Assembly (NCBI GenBank): GCA_002342805.1
Contig: DDQW01000080.1
Coordinates: 1-13,026 of the forward strand
Direction: 5' to 3'
From: Clostridiales bacterium UBA2432
GTDB lineage: Bacteria > Bacillota > Clostridia > Lachnospirales > Vallitaleaceae
DNA: 13,026 nucleotides
Shown here: one piece after another, positions 5,658 to 13,026 of the stretch
How positions within the stretch are numbered: position 1 is the first letter of the stretch
Layout of the letters: each line of letters starts with the position of its first letter
Made by a program: the position numbers and the translations under genes
Notes under the pieces: model-generated
Database searches by the model: none
What the model saw: the letters and a program-made list of their open reading frames with translations, nothing else
Told to the model about the DNA's origin: nothing

Positions 5658-6719
5658 TTATATTGAATAGACTTGATTTTTACCATTATTTTTAGCTTTA
5701 TATAAATATTTGTCAGCTAACTTAAATAAGGCTTCTTTTGAACTACACGCTTTGCAACTTGCAAAGCCAATACTCACCGTGACATTGGTTCCTTTTATTT
5801 CATGAAAATTATGATCTTCAAGCTCTTGACGAATTTTCTCCAAAATTTCAAGGCACTGCTTTTTATTATTTTCAATAAAGATTATTGCAAATTCTTCTCC
5901 ACCATAACGAGCAGCAAAGCCATGAGAATCGATGCTATCTAAAATTATATCAGCCATTCTCTTGATAACCACATCGCCCTTACTATGACCGTACACATCA
6001 TTAATTTGTTTGAAATTGTCTAAGTCTAATAAAGCTAAATGTAACTCAAATGGTTGTTTTTGAAATTGAAGAAATAATTCTTCTAAATAGTTATGAAAGG
6101 TTTTATGATTGTAAAGATTTGTAGGCAAATCCATCTTTGACAGCTTTTCCATGAAAATATTCTTGTAAAAAAGATCTTGCTCATTTGAAATAGATACTTG
6201 TAAATCGTCATAGATATCTTTATATCGTCTGGTAAGTTCAAAACTCAAATAACCTGCACTTGAAAGAATAAAAACAAATGTTATACTTTCTGAAAAATCA
6301 TATTTCATTGCAGAATGTAGACTGTTCAGCGCCAAAAAACAAAGGGTCGACATGACACAAGAAAAGATGATTTTTTTATAACCGATCATAAAAACTGCAA
6401 TAAAAACAGGCACATAAAAAAGCGGTAACACAACATAATTCACACTCATATGCACAATATTTAAGACCACTATTATAGCAATACTACTTAGAATAATGAT
6501 GTAATCATTCATCCGATAATTATATTGATTTAAAAATTCTAGGATTAACATAATTATGATTTCAAAACCTAAAGGTACACCTATGCGATAAAACAAATAA
6601 TCTTGCAATGTTAAATCCGTAAAAAGATAGTTGATTATTGGCAGAATAAAAGAAACAAAAACACCCACCCAGAGGAAGTTTAACAGTTTTCTGTTCCAGT
6701 ATGTTGGTTTATGATACAT
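5658..6719 (-). CDS. Membrane-bound diguanylate cyclase (GGDEF protein)
   Basis: A 353-residue protein. The N-terminal half holds about six hydrophobic segments (roughly 15-33, 45-62, 72-93, 97-113, 117-135, 144-160) with no recognised periplasmic domain. A short helical linker (165-190) follows, then a GGDEF domain from about 195. Domain landmarks are DLPTNLYNHKTF, LLDLDNFKQINDVYGHSKGD (metal-binding D and substrate-binding N), RYGGEEF (271-277) and VSIGFAS. All expected catalytic elements are present, so it should make cyclic-di-GMP from two GTP. The position of the RxxD inhibitory site (264-267) reads DSHG, so product inhibition through that site is unlikely. The start at 6719 has AAAGGTGG seven bases upstream. 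It lies 24 bases after the EAL protein and before cheW. The signal sensed by the membrane half is unknown. Confidence 0.9.
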   Translation of the reverse strand: MYHKPTYWNRKLLNFLWVGVFVSFILPIINYLFTDLTLQDYLFYRIGVPLGFEIIIMLILEFLNQYNYRMNDYIIILSSIAIIVVLNIVHMSVNYVVLPLFYVPVFIAVFMIGYKKIIFSCVMSTLCFLALNSLHSAMKYDFSESITFVFILSSAGYLSFELTRRYKDIYDDLQVSISNEQDLFYKNIFMEKLSKMDLPTNLYNHKTFHNYLEELFLQFQKQPFELHLALLDLDNFKQINDVYGHSKGDVVIKRMADIILDSIDSHGFAARYGGEEFAIIFIENNKKQCLEILEKIRQELEDHNFHEIKGTNVTVSIGFASCKACSSKEALFKLADKYLYKAKNNGKNQVYSI

Positions 6720-6743
6720 CTGTACACCACCTTTAGGCTATTA

Positions 6744-8498
6744 TTAAATAGTTTCTTCTAGTTCTTCTATTGTTCTTGCAGGTACCGGCTTTCCATAATA
6801 ATATCCTTGCAAATAATCGCAATGCATATGTTTCAGCAAATTTGCTTGTTCTGAATCTTCAACGCCCTCTGCAATCACTTTCAAATCAAAGCTATGGGAT
6901 AGATCGATAATTGATTTTACTAAAAATTGATCTTTTTCATTTTTTTCGATAAGATCAATAAAGCATTTATCTAATTTCACCTTCATAATTGGAAGGTCTT
7001 TTAAATAGTTTAATGATGAATATCCTGTTCCGAAATCATCTAAAGAAATCTTGAACCCTCTATCTCCGAGTTCTTCAAGTATTCTACACGAGCGTTCTAT
7101 ATCTTTTAGCATGGATGTCTCTGTCATTTCAAGTTCAATGTTGTTTGAACATACTTCATATTTTATAAGCATTTCATCTAAAAACTTTACTAAATTACTT
7201 TCAATCAACCCACGTGAGGATAAGTTGATTGACACCCAAAAAGACATCTCTCTTTTTGCGCCCCATATTTTCATCTGCTTGAAAACTTCTTCAATAATCC
7301 ATTTTTCCAACATAAACATAAGGCCTGTTTCTTCTGCAATGGGGATGAATGTCTCCGGAGATATAAACCCTTTATCTGACTGTTTCCAACGTATTAGCGC
7401 TTCGAATCCGGATAAATGTCCTGTGTTTGCTTCTACTATAGGTTGATAATACATTGCAAATTCTTTCTTTTTCATGCCTGTTTTTATCTGGTTAACTAAT
7501 TCAACATAGTTAAACACTTTTAATTCCATATGTTCTTGATAAAACTCAAATCGATCTTTACCCTTCTTTTTTGCACAATATAGGGCTACGTCGGCATTTT
7601 TTAGCAAGTCATAAAATTTTTCTCCGTGCTTTTTATAAATTGACACACCAATACTGACAGAAACTCTTATATCATGATATTCGATAAAATTTGATACACG
7701 TATTTCTTGAGATAATTTTTCCACCTCATCACGTAACTCTAATAAATCTCCGGTATACTTATAAATGATGATAAACTCATCTGCACTCACCCGAGAAACT
7801 AGGTGATCCGGATATCTTTCAGTTAAAAATTCAGAGAATTTTTTAATGATTTTATTGCCTTCATTATATCCTAAGATACTATTTACATATCCAAAATTGT
7901 CAATATCCATAAAGAAGAAGGCCAAATCTGTTTTTGCATTGATTGATTGACTTCTTATAAGATTATTGAAATCTTTGAATAGTTTTTCTTTATTTGACAG
8001 TTTTGTTAACGAGTCATAATAAGCGACATTATATAATTTTTTTTCAATCATTAATTTTTCAGTAATGTCGGAGTGTGTCCCGATGAGTTTGATTATCTTT
8101 CCCTGAGTATTTTTTTTTACTTTTCCCTTGCTCAATACCCACCGATATTCTCCACACTTTGTTTGAATTCTATAAACATTTTCATACGCATCCACTTTTC
8201 CTTCTAGAACTTTATTCAAGTTTTCTAAAGCTTTATCGAGATCTTCCGGATGAACAATCTTTTTCCAATGATGAATTGTGAATTTATTATTCTTAAAATC
8301 TAGGTTGTAAGATTCGAGTGCATTTGTTGATATCCGATAACAATCACGAATTACATCCCAGTTCCAAAGCCCTTGCTTGGTATCTTCTAAAAAGGATTGA
8401 TAGTCTTTACAAAGTTTTCTTAATTTTTCATTTTCTCTTTGCAATTTTTTTATTTGATTGTTTGCACTTTTTTCATCTATGCGCTTACTCAACTTCAT
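6744..8498 (-). CDS. PAS-GGDEF-EAL protein, probable cyclic-di-GMP phosphodiesterase
   Basis: A 584-residue cytoplasmic protein. A coiled-coil start (about 5-38) is followed by a PAS-3 type domain (about 40-148, containing HPEDLDKA and YRWVLSKG), a GGDEF domain (about 155-320) and an EAL domain (about 332-580). The GGDEF signature is degenerate: SADEF (238-242) in place of GGDEF. The EAL site appears intact: EALIRW (366-371), N425 in INLSS, E457, DDFGTGYSS (487-495), K508 in KLD, E544 in VIAEGVED, and Q564 in LQGYYYG. It should therefore hydrolyse cyclic-di-GMP to pGpG, with the GGDEF domain possibly acting as a GTP-responsive regulator, as known for other such hybrids. The ATG at 8498 is chosen because AGGTG lies six bases upstream; the GTG at 8507 overlaps that site. 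It follows a receptor gene by 19 bases. Confidence 0.9.
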   Translation of the reverse strand: MKLSKRIDEKSANNQIKKLQRENEKLRKLCKDYQSFLEDTKQGLWNWDVIRDCYRISTNALESYNLDFKNNKFTIHHWKKIVHPEDLDKALENLNKVLEGKVDAYENVYRIQTKCGEYRWVLSKGKVKKNTQGKIIKLIGTHSDITEKLMIEKKLYNVAYYDSLTKLSNKEKLFKDFNNLIRSQSINAKTDLAFFFMDIDNFGYVNSILGYNEGNKIIKKFSEFLTERYPDHLVSRVSADEFIIIYKYTGDLLELRDEVEKLSQEIRVSNFIEYHDIRVSVSIGVSIYKKHGEKFYDLLKNADVALYCAKKKGKDRFEFYQEHMELKVFNYVELVNQIKTGMKKKEFAMYYQPIVEANTGHLSGFEALIRWKQSDKGFISPETFIPIAEETGLMFMLEKWIIEEVFKQMKIWGAKREMSFWVSINLSSRGLIESNLVKFLDEMLIKYEVCSNNIELEMTETSMLKDIERSCRILEELGDRGFKISLDDFGTGYSSLNYLKDLPIMKVKLDKCFIDLIEKNEKDQFLVKSIIDLSHSFDLKVIAEGVEDSEQANLLKHMHCDYLQGYYYGKPVPARTIEELEETI

Positions 8499-8517
8499 AT
8501 TCAACACCTATCTAACT

Positions 8518-10530
8518 TTAGATTTTAAATTGTTCAACCAGTTCCTTAAGTTCTTCCGCTACTGTAGTTAAGCTTTCACCCGAATAAGCTATTTCCTCGA
8601 TTTTTGCTGCTTGTTCTTGCATTGATGCGGAAGCTTCCTCTGTTCCTGCAGCATTCTCTTCCGATATAGCTGACAGGTTTTGAATCAATGCAAGTATGTT
8701 CATCTTATGCTGCGTCATGACATCGCCTGATGCATTCAATTCAATACTTGCTTCTCGAACTTGTTCTGTGGCTCCGGCAATTTCATCGAACTTTGTTTCC
8801 GTCATTTTGACACTTTCGCTTTGCTCATGAACAATGGATTTAACTTCGTCCATAGTGGCTACCGCCAATTGCGATTCGCTTTTTAATTCATCAATAACGA
8901 GTTTGATCTCACCTGTAAAACGTGTTGAATCCTCAGCCAATTTTCTTATCTCGTCTGCTACAACAGCGAATCCCTTCCCTGCCTCACCAGCTCTTGCCGC
9001 CTCAATCGCTGCATTTAATGCTAACAAATTTGTCTGATCTGCAATGCTTTGAATCATTCCACTTGAATTTTCAATTTTATCTGCATGTTCATTATTATTT
9101 ACCACAATATTAAACACTCGAGTTGCTGATTCATTTACTTGTTTTGTCTTTTTAATTAGCGCTTCTAATATTTTAAAGCCTTCTTCTTTTTGTCCATCAA
9201 TTTTTTCTGTGGCTCTATTTAATCGTTTTAAACATTCAATATTTTGATCTAGCACGATTCCCATTTCTTCAACGCTTTGCGCTGTATTCTCAGTATCTTT
9301 TGCCTGATCGTTAGCCCCATTAGCGATTTCTTCGATTGTTCTTGCAACTTCTTCTGAGGAAATCGTCGCCTGTTGCGATGCTTTTGTTAATTCTTCTGAG
9401 GATTCTGTAACAAATATTGCTGCTTCAAAGGTTTTGCTAATAAAATCCACAACATTTTCTTGCATTGTCTTTAGAGAATGAATCATTCGTCCTATTTCAT
9501 CTTTTCGTCCCAGATATTTCATTGCAGATGAATTTTTATCAAACGAAAAATCTAATGTTGCTTGTCGGTCTATAATTTCAGTCACAGAAATAATAGGTTT
9601 AGCTATAGAGCCACTAACAAAAAATGTCACCGCGCCTCCAAATATGACCGCTCCAACAATCAAACTGATTAATAGAAGTCGCATTGCATTAACTTCTTCT
9701 AGTATTTCATCTGCATTAACAGCAACCACTGTTATCCAGGGACTATCTTCCACAGGAGCAAAACCAACGATTCGATCTGACCCATCAAAGAAATAATCCC
9801 CACTGCCTTCTTCTCGCATTAAAATCTTTTTTTCTATTAATTGACCTAGTGCTTGAAGACTCTCATCTTCTTGGGCTTCTATTATAGGATTAAACTGATT
9901 CAAAACTAACTCTATATCTGGGTGACCTACCATCGTTCCTTGATTATTAAGAGCATAGCCATATCCTGTTTTTTCATAAACAATTTCACTCGTGATGTAA
10001 CTTAGCCCAAGTCCATCTCGGATTCCACAAAAGACCCCTGTTTGTTTTCCGTTCATGTAAATAGGGGTTGCATAGATTATTACCGGCTCTCCTGTTAACT
10101 CGTTAAAAAGGACATCTGACGCATTTGCTTTGCCCTCTAGTGCTATTTTAAAATACTCTCTATGACTAATATCCACCTTTTCGCTTAATTGACTCAAGGT
10201 CTGCCCTATTCCATTCATATCAACAAGTAGGAAAGTCTGATAGCCAGATCTCTGAGCTTCTTTTTCTAAAAAATCAATTTTTTCTTTAAATGGTATTTTA
10301 TGATCCTGAATAATAGTGTTTTGCGCTAAGCCTTCTACGTACATAAGTTCAGCATCTCGTCGGGCTCGAATGTACTTGGCTTCTGATACTGCTATTGTTT
10401 GCAACTCGTGATGCGCATCTTCTATCAAATTCTCACTGACTATACTCACTATAACCAGACCAAGTCCACCTGTTACGAGGAAGATAACGATTGTAAAAAT
10501 CAAAATTAATCGTGTTTTTATATTTTTCAT
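8518..10530 (-). CDS. Methyl-accepting chemotaxis protein with dCache sensor
   Basis: A 670-residue transmembrane chemoreceptor. TM1 is at about 8-32, a dCache extracellular domain at about 35-280, TM2 at about 284-306, HAMP to about 360 (RKDEIG at 342-347), then the signalling coiled coil. The tip carries DQTNLLALNAAIEAARAG and GKGFAVVADEIRKLAED. EE-x-x-A-S methylation-type repeats occur near the C-terminus. In the distal Cache module the ligand region reads DISHREYF (120-127), followed later by GEPVIIYATPIY and GVFCGI. The R-x-W-Y...Y...D amino-acid signature is therefore not met, and the ligand is probably of another class. The ATG at 10530 is chosen because GAGG (10537-10540) lies six bases upstream; the ATG at 10542 has no site. 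The gap to the preceding receptor gene is 14 bases, and a PAS-GGDEF-EAL gene follows. Confidence 0.92.
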   Translation of the reverse strand: MKNIKTRLILIFTIVIFLVTGGLGLVIVSIVSENLIEDAHHELQTIAVSEAKYIRARRDAELMYVEGLAQNTIIQDHKIPFKEKIDFLEKEAQRSGYQTFLLVDMNGIGQTLSQLSEKVDISHREYFKIALEGKANASDVLFNELTGEPVIIYATPIYMNGKQTGVFCGIRDGLGLSYITSEIVYEKTGYGYALNNQGTMVGHPDIELVLNQFNPIIEAQEDESLQALGQLIEKKILMREEGSGDYFFDGSDRIVGFAPVEDSPWITVVAVNADEILEEVNAMRLLLISLIVGAVIFGGAVTFFVSGSIAKPIISVTEIIDRQATLDFSFDKNSSAMKYLGRKDEIGRMIHSLKTMQENVVDFISKTFEAAIFVTESSEELTKASQQATISSEEVARTIEEIANGANDQAKDTENTAQSVEEMGIVLDQNIECLKRLNRATEKIDGQKEEGFKILEALIKKTKQVNESATRVFNIVVNNNEHADKIENSSGMIQSIADQTNLLALNAAIEAARAGEAGKGFAVVADEIRKLAEDSTRFTGEIKLVIDELKSESQLAVATMDEVKSIVHEQSESVKMTETKFDEIAGATEQVREASIELNASGDVMTQHKMNILALIQNLSAISEENAAGTEEASASMQEQAAKIEEIAYSGESLTTVAEELKELVEQFKI

Positions 10531-10536
10531 AGGTAT

Positions 10537-10540
10537 CCTC
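10537..10540 (-). promoter_or_regulatory. Ribosome binding site of the chemoreceptor gene at 8518-10530
   Basis: GAGG on the minus strand, six bases before the ATG at 10530. It lies between that ATG and an earlier in-frame ATG at 10542, and supports the shorter protein. Confidence 0.5.
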
Positions 10541-10544
10541 ATTT

Positions 10545-12548
10545 CTAATATTTAAATGTTGCTATATGTTGATTCATATCCTCTGCTAATTTGGCCAATC
10601 CTTCACTCGCACTTGCAATTTGTTCCATTGATGCTGTTTGTTCTTCAACAGAAGCTGACGTTTCTTCAGTCCCTGCAGCATTCTCTTCGGCTATAGAGGA
10701 TAGATTTTCAACAATTCGAATAATGGTATTCTTTTTATCTTCCATTTCTTTTGATGACGTATCTAGGGTTATTAGCATTGTTTTCATACCTTCCACTGCC
10801 TTCGCAATTTGTTTGTACTTTTCATCTGTTGTATTTACACTTTGCGTTTGATCCGTAACTATTTTCCCGGCTTCCTGCATTTTTATAACACCTGTCTGTG
10901 TTTTTGAACTTAGTGCCTCAATAACTTTTATGATTTTCTCTGCAAAGGCATCCGATTGTTCAGCAAGTTGTCTTATTTCATTCGCTACCACAGCAAATCC
11001 TCTACCACTTTCTCCTGCCCTAGCCGCTTCAATTGCTGCATTCAATGCCAACAAATTAGTTTGATCCGCAATATTTTTTATCATTTGACTAGCACTCTGA
11101 ATTTTTTTTGCTTCGTCATTTGTAGTCGTCACTATTTCTAAAATTTCTTCTACAATTTTATTGTTTTCTTTGCTCTTTTCTATAAGTTGATGAACCGCCT
11201 GCATACCCTCATCTTTACATTGTTCCACTTTTTCAGTAGACTGACTCAATTCAAAAATATGCTTTTTTTCTTTTAAAACAAGTTGACCCATGGTATTTAT
11301 TTCTTGAACAACATTCTCCGTATCTTTCGCTTGTTCACTTGCTCCATTTGCTATTTCTTCGATTGTTTGTGCAATCTCACCCGTAGAAACGGAGGACTGA
11401 TGGCTCGTCGCTGTAAGTTCTTGAGATGACGATGCAACTTGTTGTGAAGAAACCGAAATGTTCTGTATTAACTCTGTAAAATTCTGTTGCATCTTAAACA
11501 AGGCCTTAGTTATCATGCCTATTTCATCTTTCCTATTAAAATAGCCTTTTAATATCTGTTTTTCTTGATTTAATGCTAAATCATAGCAAGATAGTTTTTC
11601 GATAATTTTTGATAGTTCAATAATCGGCTTTGCGATTTTTTTCGAAGTCATAATGGAAATTAAAACAATTACCACAATTCCTAAAAGCAATATAAGCATA
11701 TATTCAACCATTAATGTTTTTAATGGTTGAAACGCCAAATCTTTATCCATTACAATTCCAAACTTCCATTGCGTCGAAGGCACTTCACTATATACCATAA
11801 TTTTTTTTATATTCTTATCTGTATATTCTTCAAATCCTTCTTCTACATCAACAATTTTCTCATACATCGTTGCAAATTTTTCACTATCTTTTAAGTTTGT
11901 ATAAACTAATTCTTCATCCGGATGCGCTAACATTGTACCATCCTCAGCAAACAGAAAAGCATATCCATTATTTGCAAATTTTGTGTTTATAATTAATTCA
12001 GTTAATGTTTCTAAGTATATATCTGTTGAAACTGCTCCTCTAAAAGAGCCATCATTGCCATTTATGGGGGCTACGGCTGATACGGATATTTTTTCTGAAT
12101 TTAGATCTAGATAAGCTTCTGTAAAAATAGGTTGATTATACTCTTTGACTTTTTGATACCAAGGTCTTTGTGTTGGATTATAATCGTCCGGTGGCAACCA
12201 CCCACTCCCTGATATAAATGTTTTGTCCTCCATCGCCATATAATAATGAATCAGTCCTTCATCATATCCTGTAGCTTGAAGAAACGAATTATTTGTTGGA
12301 TCATTCATTACTTTTTCTAGTATGTTTTCATCTTCAACGAGATTTGCCACTGTTGTTACTGCCATTAATTTTTTATCTAACCATTCGTCTATGTCTCGAC
12401 TAATTCGTTCTGCTTCTCCTTTAAGATATGTATTTACGCTATTTTGCATAATCGTTTTAGCGTTAAAATATCCGACCAAAGAACTTGCTGTAAATATGAC
12501 TAGAAATAAACTGATAAAAATTACTGATAATTTCGTTTTCATTTTCAT
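10545..12548 (-). CDS. Methyl-accepting chemotaxis protein with amino-acid-type dCache sensor
   Basis: A 667-residue transmembrane chemoreceptor. TM1 is at about 8-28, a dCache domain at about 32-275, TM2 at about 280-300, then HAMP (ending near NRKDEIG) and a signalling domain. The tip carries DQTNLLALNAAIEAARAGES and GRGFAVVANEIRQLAEQS. Methylation-type repeats (EENAAGTEETSASVEEQ) lie near the end. The distal Cache module shows Y123-x4-R128-x-W130-Y131, Y146 and D176, embedded in YNPTQRPWY, FTEAY and GAVSTDI. This pattern and spacing match the amino-acid-binding dCache family (PctA-like receptors), in which Arg, Trp and Tyr hold the carboxylate and Asp holds the amino group. It is thus probably an amino-acid receptor, although which amino acids cannot be read. 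The start at 12548 has GAGG eight bases upstream. It follows the first cheW by 16 bases. Confidence 0.93.
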   Translation of the reverse strand: MKMKTKLSVIFISLFLVIFTASSLVGYFNAKTIMQNSVNTYLKGEAERISRDIDEWLDKKLMAVTTVANLVEDENILEKVMNDPTNNSFLQATGYDEGLIHYYMAMEDKTFISGSGWLPPDDYNPTQRPWYQKVKEYNQPIFTEAYLDLNSEKISVSAVAPINGNDGSFRGAVSTDIYLETLTELIINTKFANNGYAFLFAEDGTMLAHPDEELVYTNLKDSEKFATMYEKIVDVEEGFEEYTDKNIKKIMVYSEVPSTQWKFGIVMDKDLAFQPLKTLMVEYMLILLLGIVVIVLISIMTSKKIAKPIIELSKIIEKLSCYDLALNQEKQILKGYFNRKDEIGMITKALFKMQQNFTELIQNISVSSQQVASSSQELTATSHQSSVSTGEIAQTIEEIANGASEQAKDTENVVQEINTMGQLVLKEKKHIFELSQSTEKVEQCKDEGMQAVHQLIEKSKENNKIVEEILEIVTTTNDEAKKIQSASQMIKNIADQTNLLALNAAIEAARAGESGRGFAVVANEIRQLAEQSDAFAEKIIKVIEALSSKTQTGVIKMQEAGKIVTDQTQSVNTTDEKYKQIAKAVEGMKTMLITLDTSSKEMEDKKNTIIRIVENLSSIAEENAAGTEETSASVEEQTASMEQIASASEGLAKLAEDMNQHIATFKY

Positions 12549-12564
12549 TTTAATTGCCTCTTTT

Positions 12565-12990
12565 CTATAAACTGCAGATTTTATTACTGTTTAAAATGAT
12601 GTATAATTCATTTTTAACGATTCCTATGCCTTCAACAAAGGCATTATCCATAGATTTCATGATTTTATTTGGTTCTTGAATGTCACTGTTATTAATATCA
12701 ATAACCTGAGACGCTTCATCAACAAGAAAAGATAATAAACTTACATCTGCATTAATAACAAGAAGACGTTTAGACGCTTGTTCTTCTCTAATATTCAATC
12801 GTTTTTTCAAGTTTATGACCGGTATGACTTCGCCACGTATATTGGCTACACCTTCTATATAGTCCGGACTCTCGGGTATAGGTTGTATTTCCATAACTTC
12901 TGTTATTTCTCTTACAAAATCAATCTCCATACAACATTTAATTTTGTTTAACAAAAAAACGACATATCTTTTTTTTCCATTGTCCTTCAT
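12565..12990 (-). CDS. cheW: CheW chemotaxis coupling protein (first copy)
   Basis: A 141-residue CheW domain. It opens KRYVVFLLNKIKCCMEIDF, followed by VREITEV, YIEGVANIRG (44-53) and EVIPVINLKKRL. The second half has LLSFLVDEASQVI and FVEGIGIV. The conserved N-x-R-G loop and hydrophobic V-x-P-V-I-N-L strand, used for receptor and CheA binding, are present. The strand that normally reads 'yglpi' is CCMEI, with two adjacent cysteines (19-20), which is unusual but not disabling. It differs clearly from the second CheW in the window. The start at 12990 has AAGGA about ten bases upstream. It is the first gene of the operon within the window, and only 36 bases lie before it, so its promoter cannot be judged. 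Confidence 0.92.
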   Translation of the reverse strand: MKDNGKKRYVVFLLNKIKCCMEIDFVREITEVMEIQPIPESPDYIEGVANIRGEVIPVINLKKRLNIREEQASKRLLVINADVSLLSFLVDEASQVIDINNSDIQEPNKIMKSMDNAFVEGIGIVKNELYIILNSNKICSL

Positions 12991-13026
12991 TAGTCTCTGT
13001 TCCTTTCGTTATAACATAAATTCGGT
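12991..13026 (-). other. Leader of the chemotaxis/cyclic-di-GMP operon, cut by the window edge
   Basis: These 36 bases hold an AAAGGAA ribosome binding site for cheW and an AT-rich TTATGTTATAAC stretch that could include a -10 box. Any -35 box or upstream regulatory RNA lies outside the window, so whether cheW starts the operon is unknown. Confidence 0.3.

Noticed and set aside
12991..13026. Cyclic-di-GMP riboswitch before the operon
   Set aside because: Only 36 leader bases are present and none resemble a GEMM aptamer. A riboswitch further upstream cannot be excluded because it would lie outside the window.

Overview
The window reads as chromosomal DNA of a low-GC, motile Gram-positive bacterium, most likely a member of Clostridia. 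The basis is the A+T-rich sequence, strong AGGAGG-type ribosome binding sites, occasional TTG starts, and chemoreceptors with clostridial-style dCache, HAMP and signalling domains. The genus cannot be read from the sequence. Every gene I can support lies on the minus strand, so transcription runs from high to low coordinates. No RNA genes, mobile elements or CRISPR arrays were seen, and no gene-free stretch exceeds about 300 bases.

Positions 12990 to 2294 hold eight tightly packed genes that look like one operon: cheW, chemoreceptor, chemoreceptor, PAS-GGDEF-EAL protein, membrane diguanylate cyclase, cheW, chemoreceptor, and a sugar-isomerase-like TIM-barrel protein. Gaps are 14 to 57 bases. 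The set joins two signalling systems, array chemotaxis (two CheW couplers and three receptors with different sensor domains) and cyclic-di-GMP turnover (one cyclase with an intact GGEEF motif and one phosphodiesterase-type protein with an intact EAL site but a degenerate GGDEF site). No CheA, CheY, CheR or CheB is present, so these receptors must feed a kinase encoded elsewhere. The receptor at 10545-12548 carries the residue pattern of the amino-acid-binding dCache family. The receptor at 3047-5116 has an unusual aromatic-rich sensor and sits 18 bases upstream of the TIM-barrel gene.

Positions 2144 to 1659 hold a stand-alone ASCH-domain gene with its own predicted promoter and clearly higher GC than its neighbours. 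It is followed by two inverted repeats (1607-1631 and 1537-1584), one with a 16-base-pair arm.

Positions 1406 to 1 hold a second small co-directional cluster: an isoprenylcysteine-methyltransferase-like membrane protein, a minimal atypical protein kinase-fold protein, and the first 51 codons of an AraC-type regulator that runs off the window edge.

Several starts were moved inward from the longest possible reading frame because ribosome binding sites favour internal codons. These are the genes at 198, 768, 2294, 3047, 5174, 6744 and 8518.
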